Part shown: positions 41,170 through 53,096 of the stretch, in pieces
Position numbering within the stretch: position 1 is the stretch's first letter
How the letters are laid out: each line of letters begins with the position of its first letter
Assembly: GCA_038380795.1 (NCBI GenBank)
Contig: CM076260.1
Span: 78,529,843-78,593,842, forward strand
Source: Pyrocephalus nanus
Taxonomy: Eukaryota; Chordata; Aves; Passeriformes; Tyrannidae
Direction: 5' to 3'
DNA: 64,000 nt
Notes under the pieces: generated by a model
What the model was told of the DNA's origin: nothing
Database searches by the model: none
What the model saw: the letters and a program-made list of their open reading frames with translations, nothing else
Made by a program: the position numbers and the translations under genes

Positions 41170-42665
41170 AATGAGATGCATGATGTTGATAACCATATGT
41201 AGCGAACGAGTGGTTTAGGTTGCTTAAAAAATCACAGCAAAGATATCAGCAAAAGCAGGGTTAATATAAAAGTGGAAGCGCAACAAAGTTCACTGGCAAG
41301 ATTCACTCTACCACTTACTAGATGATTAAAGCACACAGAGGAAAAGCAAACTGAAATCAATCAATCTAAACCCAAAATCAATCAAAAAATCATCTACATG
41401 GAGGCTGAGGGGAAGGTGGGGAAGGGGAAGGATAGGAAAGGCAGGATGAGGGGTGGGAAGCATATGGATAGGAAAGGGTAACCATAAAAAGGAATAAGAG
41501 AGACCCTCCCACTGAGTCACAAGGTTCAGAGTGGACTCCCTTGCCAAACTTATTCCCAGAGTGACCAACAGTTTAGGCCTAAAGGTTCAACAGCACTTAA
41601 TGAATAGCTTAATTTAAACAATTTAGCAACATAGTCATATAGAATTTCCTGAAACAATCTCTCAGCCTTGGCTATATTGATCATCACCATTGGTCTACCC
41701 TGGCCTCCAATCGGGAGGCCTGGAGACACACCATTTATAACACTGCTGCTGCTTTTGAGAACACAGGCAGATCACTCTCGAGGAGAAAAGACAGCGCAGA
41801 AAGAATTGCATCTTGTTGATATCACCTAGGGAGTCTTTCTGCTGTGCCTTCTGCAACTGGACTTGTCTATTTTGCATTGGCCTTTTTAGCCATCAGTGTG
41901 CTTGCAGCAAGCGTGGGCAGAGCCTTTCTCATATCTTCGTTTGCGAAGCCTAGCCATGATGATGACATATAGAATTTACTACAGCACAACAGTAACTCAC
42001 TTATAAACCTTAGTTACAAATCTAATGTACTTAAGAATCTAAGAGAGCACTCTCCATAGTACATTTGCTACAGCATATTCACACTCTCAAGCACACAGAC
42101 CTAAAGACTGTGCAAAGTATATACCTGTGAAAAATTCCCCTCAAATTCAATGAAGGACTCATGTAGGATGCCTTGGTATCAGCCCAGGCTCTGTCCTTGG
42201 CGTTTGGTGGTAGTCCTTCAAATATTGCAAACTTGAAAGTCTGCTAGGTCTCAGGAGAGTCCCACTCAGAGGAAGACTGCTAGTCGCAACCTGCTGTGGT
42301 CCAGGAGAGCTCAGAGGATCTGACTAAGGACTGCTGTTTATAGAATCACAAGAGAGTTGGCTCTAGTCATAGTAATTTTTAATCCTGGCCACAATTTGGG
42401 TCAGTAACTTTCTTTGGAAGTTTGATAAATAAAAAGGTTGTTCCACTTTGGTTGTTTTTCAGGCAACAAAAGTTCCCAAGGCTGTTTGTTAAAAATCAGG
42501 AGCTCATTAGACAGCTTAAGTTCCTGGGAGTAGACAGAGTCTCTGATAAGCTCAAGAGGAGCTTAGCCCAAGTGCTGTTCATCAAGGCTGAGAACTAATG
42601 AGCATTTCTGAGATCACAGTTCATCTTGAGGAGGAGAAAGAGGAGAGGGAAATGTACCACCACAC
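41170..42665 (-). mobile_element. Likely LTR-retrotransposon-derived block
   Basis: Read on the minus strand, the right part begins near TGTGGTGGTACATTTCCCTC and contains a TATA-like ATTCTATAAACAG (about 42335-42347). It continues with a pyrimidine and CTCTCCTGG region, as in an endogenous retroviral LTR. The left part has purine-rich GGGGAAGG runs (41405-41475). No retroviral gag or pol frame is open. Ends and target duplication were not established, so the limits are approximate and the class is inferred. Confidence 0.4.
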
Positions 42666-44440
42666 CATAACCAGCTGGCAATCCAAGTTTTAAAGTGGTA
42701 CCACCTTCACTGAATTTCTCCAGCAGGCATTAGGTTAAATTCAACATGAAACATGAATTTCCTGGGATTGTTCATTGTCAGCCACCTCCTGCTAAGGATT
42801 TTTACATTTAGTTAGAGGACATGTTTCATACCTGTCGTGTGGGGTGAACACCTGCTGCCTCTGGCTGCCCATACCTGTAAGGATGTTGATGTTCAGTATT
42901 TGTTCTTTATTTTTAGTGTCTAAAGCTGCCTGAGAAATCAAGGCCACTTTCTCCCAGTCAGATAATAAAAAAACACGGTCCTTGCCCCAGAGAGCTTACG
43001 AAGCAGAAGTGTTAGAGAGAGAATAAACAGAGTTTTTTTCTCTTTTCCTGCTGACAGACTTTTGCTGAAATGATATCCTGCTGTGATACACACAGGAGGA
43101 GCAAGGAGCATAAAAGCACATATGTGGCTCTAGCACATATAAATGCTTTATTGCGGGCAACCCCAGGAGTGACCCTGACCTTCAGCACTATCTCTGACAG
43201 GATATTCACCATGAACCACTTATGTGCTCATCAGCACATAGAGGTGAGAAACAGAAGACGGAAAGGAAGGCACAGGCTGAAAGACAAGGTAAAGAGCAAA
43301 GTGAATTGCTGACAATTTTGCTCTTCCTTCTCATCTCTTCTTTGCCACCAGATTTTTTTTGTGCGAGCTGAGAGATCATGAAAGTAAAGGAGGAGAAACA
43401 CTCTGGCTGTCATCTGCCCACGTACAGCTTTCAAAGTATTTTAGGGAGGATGAGAGCTGTACTGAAGCCCAGTGCGGGAGAGAAGGATGCAGAGATGTTA
43501 ACCCTAGCTAGTGACATCTAACTGGCTACCAAGAAGGATGTGGGTGTTCAGATTATTTACAAGTGTGTGGGTGCATGTAGGAGGGAGGAATATTATGTGG
43601 GGGAAAATTATCTGTACATCTTAAAGAAACAGTCCCTTCACTGTACCAGAATTTCTGTTACCTCTCAGCTGCCACAAAATCCTTTAATGTAAGTAAAAAC
43701 CTAATACCTTCCTGTAGCGTTGCCTCTTCTTGCATCCTGAAACACTGAATTTTGTCTTTTGGTGCTACTCAAAGCTCAGTCCAACCTTTCACATATCAGA
43801 AATGGAGACACAGCAGGGAGCTGTATGAGGATTTTGGAAAACCATTTTGTTATAACCTTTGAAAACTTGGTGCAATGGACCCTCTCTCCTCACCCACAGC
43901 ACTTGGTACCTATCCCCTTGCAATCATTCATGACCTTATGTCCTTGCCAAAAAAATTACATTAGGAAGAAGCGAGAGGAAAGAAATGTCAGGGTTTTCTC
44001 CAGTGAATTCCTATGACTATCCATCTGGTAAGGAGGCTACAAACTAGAAGGTTGTGTTCCTTACCCACTTACAGCTTAGAGAGGGGAGAGAAGGTTTTGA
44101 TATCAACCCTGTATGTGCCTTTTTCACACTGATTTGGGAACTCACTAATCAGTTAGGAAATAGTTCACTGACACAGCATGTCACAGACACTGAGTTAGAC
44201 TTAATCTTGATTTCCCCCCTCCCCCCCCCCCCCAACTATTTTCTCTGAACGCCTAGGGAAAAATTCCAACTTCAGTGGGTTCTGGACTCAGTCCTAGCAT
44301 ATCAAGCACTCGCTAATAATACACTATATTTATCTGTTTCAGATGCTGATCCGTGACATATAAAAATGCTATACTGCACAGATTTTGAAAAGAGGTGGCC
44401 TACTTCAGCTTGTGACAAATCCTGTTTGGAAGCAATTCAT
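42666..44440. other. Intergenic, no gene seen
   Basis: AT-rich sequence with a C-tract at 44213-44233. Frames at 43012-43434 overlap on both strands without recognisable protein. Confidence 0.4.
44213..44233. repeat. C-rich homopolymer tract
   Basis: Twenty-one positions of C, interrupted once by T. Confidence 0.9.
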
Positions 44441-44985
44441 AGCCTCAAAGGAGAAACTTGAAGAATGGAAAAACAAGCACCCCTCCACAGCCTGTACAGC
44501 CCAAGAGATTAAGCCATGAACACCTGCAGCAGCAAAACAGAGAACACCACACAGACAAGTGGATCTCCAAGGAGCCAGCCAAAGTCTGCACAGGCCCCAG
44601 AAAAATATACTTTCTTAGCATTTCATATGAGCAACTACACCCTGCCAGTGCGCTGCAGAGCACAGTGCAGACACTGCAGTGCACCAGCTGTGTCGGATGT
44701 AAGCTCTGTGGGTGCCTGCACAGCTGGGCGGTGTGCGAGCACATCCTCCTATACCTCCGCTGACAGGACTTTTCCACCACCCTGAGCACCTGAGCTCCAC
44801 ATTCCAGCTACCCGCTGACAGTGTCCCTGTTCTTGGGAAGCTGTAATTCGCGGCTCTTGCCAGCATGTGGCACAAGAGACTGAGCAGGCTGCCCGCACTG
44901 CCGAGACTAAGACGGACCGACCTTTTAAAATGTCCGGCCAGCCGCTGCCGAGTCTCCGACACCGTCACCAACGTATTCCATCAGG
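44441..44985. other. GC/CpG-raised patch with overlapping frames
   Basis: This patch contains several CpGs (for example CTGTAATTCGCGGCTC and GACGGACCGACC) and overlapping frames of 101 and 89 codons on the plus strand and 114 and 118 on the minus. The Cys-rich plus-strand end near residue 75 of the first frame (CTSCVGCKLCGC) has C..C..C spacing but no family I recognise. It may be a promoter-like or regulatory patch. Confidence 0.3.
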
Positions 44986-45031
44986 AGCAAAGGCTCTCCA
45001 GATTTCCTGTGGCACAGTACTGATGTTTCTT

Positions 45032-45051
45032 TACACACACACACACACACA
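45032..45051. repeat. (CA)n microsatellite
   Basis: About nine or ten AC units. Confidence 0.95.
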
Positions 45052-48000
45052 GCATGATTACATATGGATCAGATTGTGACTGGATAACAGAAGGTCCAAG
45101 AAAAAAGGTACTGAAATGTCATCTCTTTTGCAAGAAACAGTGATAGAGGAACTCCTGCTCGTGTCAATAATTATCAAAAGTCAGAATCTCATGCACAGAA
45201 ATGGCGCCCTTCCAGCAATTAAACAGGGAACAGTTAGTAACATATTGAATAAGGACTCTCAAATGTACAAATGCATTGATAAAGCTGGGCATGCAAACTA
45301 GCAGGATACTAAGCAAAGAAGATGCTGAAGAAGCTCTATTTAGTGAACCAATAATTAACCTGATCTCATTGCTTCTATGCATCTTCCACAGTTGAACAGA
45401 TTGATTAGACTCAAATATCTTCCTTTTTAAGTGATTCCATTTATTCCAGTTCTTCACTGATGCCTGCTCCTCATTGATTTTACCTGGCTACAGTCACTAG
45501 GGAGCTGGATGCTTCATGGTCACCAGCTCTGTAATAAAGATGAGGGAATTATATCTCACACTGGCAGACCTGCATGGCACTGAACTACTGCATTACAGAA
45601 CTTTTCACCAGATTTTCATACTTCTAAGTCCAGCTTCATGTGCTTGGGCACAACAGTTCAGCATGGCTCAGTAGCATACAAGAGCATGGACTGAGCTAAG
45701 GACTCCTGTTGTAACCTCTGTAACCTTGAATCACAGCATGGCTTTGCTCCATCTGCATGATATGATTTCTAATCTTAGGAACAAAGCCAGCCATGCAGAA
45801 GTCCTGAAGACAAAGAGCTGGTTCTGCAGGGAATTGCAAAAATGGATGGAAGGGCAGATGAAGATGAACTGATTAAGAGTGTTAGTGGCTGCAACAGTTC
45901 TGAGGGTCTGCTGTACCTGCCACCCCCAGCTCTCATTATTTAATAGGTCTGGAAATCCCCACTATTTCAATCTGCCGTTCTGAATTATTTCTCACCGAAC
46001 TACAGACAACTGCATTCACATGCCTGTGCTTAAACCTTTTATGTCTCACTGGCACCTGCATTCAGAGGTATTTCAGCACTGAATTTACTCTTGCCTTAGT
46101 GTCTGTCTCCTAGAAAAGACAGGACTGCAGCATAACAGGAGAGACGAAAGTTATTATCAGCCTGTTGTTTACAGTGCCAAGGCTGACATGAAGATTATTT
46201 TGGCCTTGGGGAGCAAAGGGAAGTATTTCAAACAGAGCTAGAAGAATGAAGATAAAGTCACATAAAGTTTTCCTATCTCTTTCTGGCTTTGTTTCTCTGC
46301 ATTTCCACCCGGCTGAAATGTCGTAACTATATGCTAGGCTTGGCAAAACGACAGGAGCAAGAAGAAGGTAAGGATACGCTCAAGGAAAGAGAAGTTCAAA
46401 ATTCCCCTCTGAACTTGTAGAGCTGAGAGAAAGGCAACTGGCACCAGGGTAATGTTGCCCTGTAACACAATGCCATCTGCTGGGACTTGCTAGAGCAGAT
46501 GAGGCAGTGTGAATGAACTTGGGATAAACAAGGCCTATAAGGCTAGAAAACACATGCTGCCTCACAGCCATGTCAACACAGACTGAATGCAATCACATTT
46601 GCAGTTAGCAACAAGGTACAGTTTAACAGAACCAGTTTTTAGAGATTTTTTCATTCCTTACTGCCTAATACATTGCCATGGAAGAGGACTGTATGTACAT
46701 CCTACGAAATATTCGCACTGGCTATTACTGCTGTAAGCTTTTCCCTCTAGAGTGAAAACCCAGCATGTTGTGTCATGACAGAGAAATTGATACTTGCTGG
46801 GTTCACTGCTGCGTCACTTGTAAGTCAAGGACACGCTGAGCAATGCATTTGTCATTCATGCAGTGGACAGACAGTGATAGGATAGACTTGTCCATGGAAG
46901 TCACGTCCTGACTAGCAAGTAGGATTTCCTATTCACTGTGATTCCCAAAGGTATGATCCTGGAGGCCTGTTTATTTGTGACTTGTTTGCTGGCTGAGATC
47001 ATTTGTATGATTGGAAGTGTAAGATGCTGGTGCCAGACTTGTCTGAGTTCAAATCCTATCCTAACATGTGACTGCCATGTAGCATGAAGACAGATGAGGA
47101 GCTGGCAACTTTCCCCAACTGTTCCTGAAAGAGGTTTGTTCATATAGGTTGTGTTTGATAGCAACAAACTGGGAGGAAATTACCCTGAATGCAGGTGGTG
47201 TTGTATTTTTAGAGTTTTTTGTTGCTGAGGAGGGATGGTTTTAGGCAACCCGGATGTTTGAGGGTTTGGGAGTTTGCTAAGTGTCCAACTGTTTCAGATG
47301 GTTGAAATATGTTCCTTTTTCCTATTTTGGAATATCCTTTCTCATTGGTGTACCCAGTGAGATTCGTATCAGGGGTGGCCCTGAGTGGTGCTGAGTGCTC
47401 CAGAGAGTGCCTGAATAGTCTAATACGCTCTGTAGAGGTTTCAGTCTCTTTCAAAAACAGGACTTGGAATGCTATTCCTGCTATGAGATGCCTACCATAT
47501 TGCGACATCACTGCCTGTGAATGTTACACGTGCTAGAAAAAAATTGTTTAATTCCTGTAATGGATGTGTCAATATTGACTGTGAATTTGATGGTTCTTTA
47601 AAAACAAGTTTGGGATGGCTCTGCATCTTTCCAGATTTAAAATATCTTTGTACCCTGCAAATCCCATGGGAAGCATACGTTCTAGTGACTTCTCATGCTG
47701 AATGCTTCAGGTTGCTTAGAGTTGTTGCTTCAGGATGGCTAATGTGTTGCTTGATGAGAGCTCTTTTGAGCTAAAAATCATTAAGAAAGAAAATACTTAT
47801 AGCACCTTGTCTGGACCACCTACATTTGTGGCATGCTACAGGTGTGTGCTGGAATTACTCTGTCCTCACAAATGTTAAATTAAAAGAGACTTGAATTAAT
47901 TTGTGGAGATCTGATGTTGAACAGATCCAAACCACTATTTAAGCCATAAAAGCATTCAGTGTAAGCATACCACTGAAGGCATAATTACATTCGATTCATG

Positions 48001-48674
48001 AGTAATGACTTAATGTACTTTGGTGAATTAAACTGAGAATTTTTGCTGTGGAGCATTTATTCCCCAAAAATGCTGATAGCTGCCATACAGTTTGCTCCTG
48101 CCTGGTCAACAATATTTTGATTACACTAAGACACAGACAGAGCAGTTTACTGGTCTGAAATATTTATCTGGACCATTTTTTGGTCACAGTGTATGGTGAA
48201 TGTATACTCTGCTTAGTTCTGTTTTGTGGTCATGCAAGGACAAAGCAATTCGTAAAATGACATTTACTTGTCATTTATTAAAAGCTAGCAGTCAATGTTA
48301 ACATATGAATGTGTGAGACTGCATTCATTACAATTCCAATCTTTTTAAGATTTTCAAGGTGTTAGTAAGGTTTCTGAGTCATAGTAAAGAATCCTTAAAC
48401 AATCTTCAAATAATTTTTTCTTTAAACAATGCTGTTTTGATCATACTGTCAAATATGGTGGATAACAGCAAAGACGGCCTTATATACCAGAGCTTCCCTC
48501 CAAATCTCTCCACTATATGACATCATTATTATTTTCTTTAGGTCCTTATGAAAGGCACCTCTTCTCCACTTCATTTATGCAGTACTAGCAAGTGGTGGAA
48601 TAATATCTACCAAAGGACAGAGATTGCAAAAAAATGGATTCTCATACAAAAGATTGCATGCAGTCAGAAGTAAA
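45052..48674. other. Intergenic, no gene seen
   Basis: AT-rich sequence with only short frames and no recognisable repeat. Confidence 0.4.
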
Positions 48675-49455
48675 TGTAGCAACTTGTAAGACTCCAGGCC
48701 CCGAGCTACGAGCTCACTGAAGGGTTTTTAATTAAAAAATTTAAAAGGCTCCAACAATATTCACCCTCCAGATTATTAGAAGAGCCTTCAGTTCTTTTAA
48801 CACTGTAAAGAGAGAACATAGGAGAAAAGGTGCACCTTTTCTCAGGAGGTACTTCGTAAGCTTTAGAAAATACAAGTACTTGGCAAAAGTTTAAAGGGTA
48901 ACATTCAACCAAAATAACGTAATCCACAAAGCACTGACTTAGCACATTCTAACCCATATAACAGCAAAATCCAGCCCATCTGGTCTCAAGCTACCCAAAA
49001 TATTAATAAGGGAGATGAGGAGGAGGAGGAGGAGAAGAAGAAATAGGGAAAGAGAGGAAAAAAAGAGAATTATAGCTACCATCCCTCAAACCAGCATAGG
49101 TCCAGCTACAGGAGTCCAGAAAATGGAAGGTTCAAACCAACCAATGCAGAGCACTTGTTGCTCCTTCTATGTGCTATGGCCCCTGTGGCTACAGTTCCCA
49201 CCCCCAGGCGGGACCTCCACTGTGCCATCCAATCTGGGGCTGTGTTAGAGGCTCCAGGGTGTGGAATGGGGGAGTGCTCCCAGAGTCCAAGTGCTGAGAG
49301 CTGCTCTGGGGCTGCCCTGGGAGGCTCTCAGGGGCTTGGGTGTGTGAGAGGGCATGAGATCCATGAAATTTGTCCTCTCTCTTTATCCCCATCCCCCCCC
49401 ACCCCGACTTGAGTTGGTCTGAGCCAATAATTAATATAATGATCCAGTGTCTCAG
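48675..49455. repeat. LTR-like dispersed repeat, copy B
   Basis: Second copy of the family seen at 34658-35205. It shares CCCCGAGCT near the start, TTCTCAGGAGGTACTT, GTACTTGGCAAAAGTTTAAA, GCACTGACTTAGCAC, a purine run, CAGGCGGGACCTCCACTGTG and an end with GAGTTGGTCTGAGCCAATAA. The copies are well diverged. Copy B is longer because of extra sequence in the GC-rich middle. The LTR class is inferred from this layout. Confidence 0.5.
49011..49075. repeat. Purine-rich (GGA)n/(GAA)n tract
   Basis: Imperfect GAG/GGA triplets followed by GAAA-rich purines, inside LTR-like copy B. Confidence 0.85.
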
Positions 49456-50447
49456 TTTAAAAGTAAGTCATACCCTGAGCCTTTCCTTACTGTCCCTCAA
49501 CTGTTTAAATTAGCGAGGATTAAGCTGAGCTGTTTGACAGTGTCCTGAAACACAGCTAGTAGAGCACTGTTAGGGAGTGAAGGCACACCAGTTTTATAAA
49601 CTATTTAATTTTTTGGTTCAAAGAACAGTTTGTTCCAGGAATATGATCTTCAAAATGCCTGGCCCTGCTCTAAAAACACCTATGAAGTTTTCTTGGATTA
49701 TAAATTCATGCTTTCTGTTGCCTCAGCTGCCTGAGTTTTGTTAGGGAGGAACAGCTTAGTCATTACTGCACACCTACAAACATCTCAGACTACTCTCCCT
49801 CCTCAGAGGTCTGACCTAGAAAGGATGCTCAGAGCACACTGTGCTTCGTGTAGAACAGAGCTCCTGCTGCTTCTGTTAACAGCTGCTGGGAGGGCAATGC
49901 TGCCTCTCCCTTCACACTCTAATTCAAGACCGTGATGTTCAGAGCATAAGCAGCTGAGAAGATCTGTCTTGCCCTTGCCTGTGAAGATTGAAATCACAGC
50001 CCCTGCCTTCCAGCTATAGCTGGACTTCCAAGCTGATATATTATGAAGATAAATCAGCCTTGTGTTTATCATTCACCAAGAAGGTAAAGGAGGCAATCCT
50101 CAACAGCACACAGACGTGACTTGCAATGAAAGCAAGAAGGTGCAGTGTTTATTGACCTGCAGCAGAAGCTTCCCATGTCATGGGACATGTGGTTAAGGGA
50201 TTATGAGCCGCCTGTTGCATGGGCTTTAGGGGCTGTCACTCCAGAGGTTCTAATCATGGTGATTCTACTGGGTATGAAACAGCACAGAGCATGATACCTT
50301 AGCTGTAGTACACCTGCCATGAGAACTTTTTGGATCCTTGATATGATCCATTTGCTACTTTCTTAGTGACAGCCATACCTGATACCTGTCATAAGGAGAT
50401 AGTTTTCAAAAAATGCCAACCTTTGACTGTGTGATACTTCAGGCATG
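49456..50447. other. Intergenic, no gene seen
   Basis: Nothing recognised between two LTR-like elements. Confidence 0.4.
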
Positions 50448-51010
50448 TGTGGTGGGTTGACCTTGGCTGGATGCCAGGTGCCCACCCAGCCACTCTATCA
50501 CTCCCCTTCCTAGCCAGACATGGGAGAGAATAAGGTGGAAAAAACCCCAAACTTGTGGGTTGGGATAAGGCAGTTTATTTAAAGCAAAACATAAAGTGAA
50601 GCTTGTGTGCACAGAAGCGAAAGACAGTAGGGTTTATTCTCTACTTCCCATGAGCAGCAATGGTCGGTCACTCCCAAGAAGCAGGGCTTGGGTACGTGTG
50701 ACAGTTCCTCAGCAGGCAGCCATTGGAGACAATGAATGCCCTCCTTCCTGCTCCTTCTCTCAGCTTTTATATCTGAGCTGATGTCGTTTGGTCTGGAATA
50801 TCCCTTTGGTCAGTTTGGGTCAGCTGGCCTACTTGGGTCCCCTCCCAGGATCTTGCCTCCATCTGAGAAAGGAATGTTACAATGCTGATGGTGTGCTCAG
50901 CAGTAGCCAAAACACCGGAGCGTTGTCAACACCCTTCTAGCTACCGATGGAAAGCACAGCACTGTGAGGGCTGCTGTGGGGAATGAACTCCAGCTCAGCC
51001 AGACCCAATA
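50448..51010 (-). mobile_element. Solo LTR of an avian endogenous retrovirus, minus orientation
   Basis: The plus-strand text starts TGTGGTGGGTTGACCTTGGC and ends CCAGCTCAGCCAGACCCAAT, termini I associate with a common avian ERV LTR. On the minus strand a TATA box (TATAAAAG at 50764-50771) precedes an AATAAA (50574-50579), in the correct LTR order, so transcription would run leftward. The 5' end has decayed from TG to TA. No matching target duplication is visible. No retroviral genes flank it. Confidence 0.7.
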
Positions 51011-52059
51011 TTCAAATTGCTCAGATAAAGGGCAGGTAGTCTTACCTGCAGTTGTCTATGACTCTTGGCATTTATTTTCTGCAGTTAACTGTTAAACAAC
51101 AGCTGTCCCACTTTAATGAGTGTCAAAAAAAGTACAGCAGCTCATTATTTCTGTTTCCTAACAGGCCCATTTTAGAAGCCCTCATTTAGCAGTTCTTGTG
51201 ATTCATGCCAAATGGAACTCATTTCCATGTTATTAAGGATCATTTGCAGAGAGTTACACATAACACAGCACAGGTTTGCACTGAACCCTCTCTGAAAGCT
51301 CATTTTTCTGCTGGCTATGGTATGTATCAGAGCAGCACAGCACTCATCTGTGGGTCGCCCTGCATCTGTCTGAACAGAAGCACAGTATAAATCCAAAAAG
51401 GTTAAATGAAAAGATATACTGCCAATAGAAACCTCTTATATCTTTTGAATAGCTTTCTTCTTTTTAATGTGTTAACTCCCAGTTCAAAAGTGGATAATGT
51501 AGGAGCCTTTGTTTTACCTCTTCTAAGGCATACATACATTCCAGGTGGAAAAGCCATTTCAGATGCTTGAGAAGGATGAAATGTGAGTCTGCTCAGTGAG
51601 TTGGAGAGAATTTGCTCTGAAATTTAAAAATGGTACATTCTCACGTTTAGTTCTGCAAGTACACTAATCCCTAGCTATTTTTAAGGCAGGACAATGCATG
51701 TAAATGCAAGAGAAGCATTCAGGGTTTCTGGGCTTCCCTTTTAGGACAGCAGAGGGCATTCAGCTTAGTGGAGATTCTTGCATAGGACAGATCTGCCACT
51801 GAGACTCTTATCTTATAACTGTCCCAAGACAGCTGCAGTGAACGCGACAGAAAGGTTGCATCTAGTTAATAGCAATGTGTGCTGTTTCAAAAGTAAACTG
51901 GCTGGACAAATGAACCCATCTCAAGAAAGATTACAAGTCAGAGTTACAATTCATTAAAAAGATTACCATAAACACAGTGATACACAGAAAAACTGTTTTT
52001 AACCCTGAAAGACAGATGTATAACCCCACACCTGGGGAAAAGAATAGAATAGTGTTTGT
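51011..52059. other. Intergenic, no gene seen
   Basis: No recognisable gene or repeat. Confidence 0.4.
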
Positions 52060-52556
52060 CAACCCCTGTGCTGAGCACCACGTGGCCCCCCTGGGTGCAA
52101 AGTAGAAGAAAAGGAAAACCTGTTGGTCCAGATGATGGTCACAGTCCTGTGGGAGTAATGATTACAGTCTTGTAGAGAGTGGCAATTGCAGTCCTGCTGG
52201 AGTTCTGGTCCTCCTTTGGATACAAAAAGTGATGCCAGAAGTCCCAAACCCCAAAATTTGTTATGCACAAGTTCAGGTGGGAATGCCCACTACCTCCTCC
52301 AGGATGGGGAGTTTCACAGTGGGTGATTTAACTCTGTGAGTCATGGGATATTTTTGGAATCTTTGATGCTCCAGTTGGTTGCAGCTGCTTATTATGCCAG
52401 TCCATTGTGGTCCATTAGCAGAGATGACCCCTCAGGCTGGGTGTGAAGGTGCTAATCCCTCCCCAGGGGGAGTTATCACAGCTGAGTCAATGGTGTGAAA
52501 ACAATCTCTGCATTTAAATGATAATTAAAGCAAGTGTGATTGTCCCACAATCTCTG
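52060..52556. repeat. Possible LTR-like repeat with short internal tandem
   Basis: The left part contains about three imperfect 27-33 bp units built on a CAGTCCTG core (52140-52210; units differ, for example CAGTCTTG). This arrangement is seen in some avian LTRs. The remainder is unique-looking. Limits and class are uncertain. Confidence 0.3.
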
Positions 52557-53096
52557 CACTGGTGTGGCCTCACCTTGAATATTGTGTGCAGTTTTGGGCA
52601 CCACAATATGGGAAAGTTATTAAGCTGTTAGAAAGTGTCCAAAGGAAGGCAAAGAAGATGGTGAAGGGCCTTGACGGGAAGCTGTGAGAGGAGCAGCTGA
52701 GATCATTTGGTCTGTTCAGGCTGGGGAAGAGGAGACTGAGGGGAGACCTCATTGCAGTCACAACTTCCTTGTGAGGGGAAGAGGAGAGACAGGCACTGAT
52801 CTCTTCTCTTCTCTGTAGTGACCACAAGGACCTAAGGGAATGGCCTGAAGTTGTGTCAGGGGATGTTTAGGTTGAATATTAGAAAAAGGTTCTTTACCCA
52901 CAGGGTGATTGGGCACTGGAACATGCTCCCCAGGGAAGTGGTCACAGCATCAAGCCTGACAGAGTTCAAGAGGTGTTTGGATGATACTCTCAGGCACATG
53001 GTGTGACTCCCGGGAATGGTCCTGTGCAGGGCTAAGAGTTGGACTCAGTCATCCTTGTGAGTCCCTTCCAACTCAGCATATTCTGTGATTCTGTGA
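52557..53096 (+). repeat. CR1 LINE, 540-bp 3' portion
   Basis: Plus-oriented CR1 with GGTGTGGCCTCACCTTGAAT, CAGTTTTGGGCACCACAATA, a GGAAGAGGAGACTGAGGGGA block and GGTTGAATATTAGAAAAAGG. It ends in GAGTCCCTTCCAACTCAGCA and the terminal TTCTGTGATTCTGTGA microsatellite. It encodes only a decayed remnant of reverse transcriptase. Confidence 0.95.

Noticed and set aside
34658..49455. A single provirus bounded by the two LTR-like copies
   Set aside because: The interval contains unrelated CR1s and other repeats, and no gag, pol or env remnants were recognised.
50442..51016. Target-site duplication around the minus-strand solo LTR
   Set aside because: The bases before 50448 (GGCATG) and after 51010 (TTCAAA) do not match; the site has decayed or the ends are slightly misplaced.
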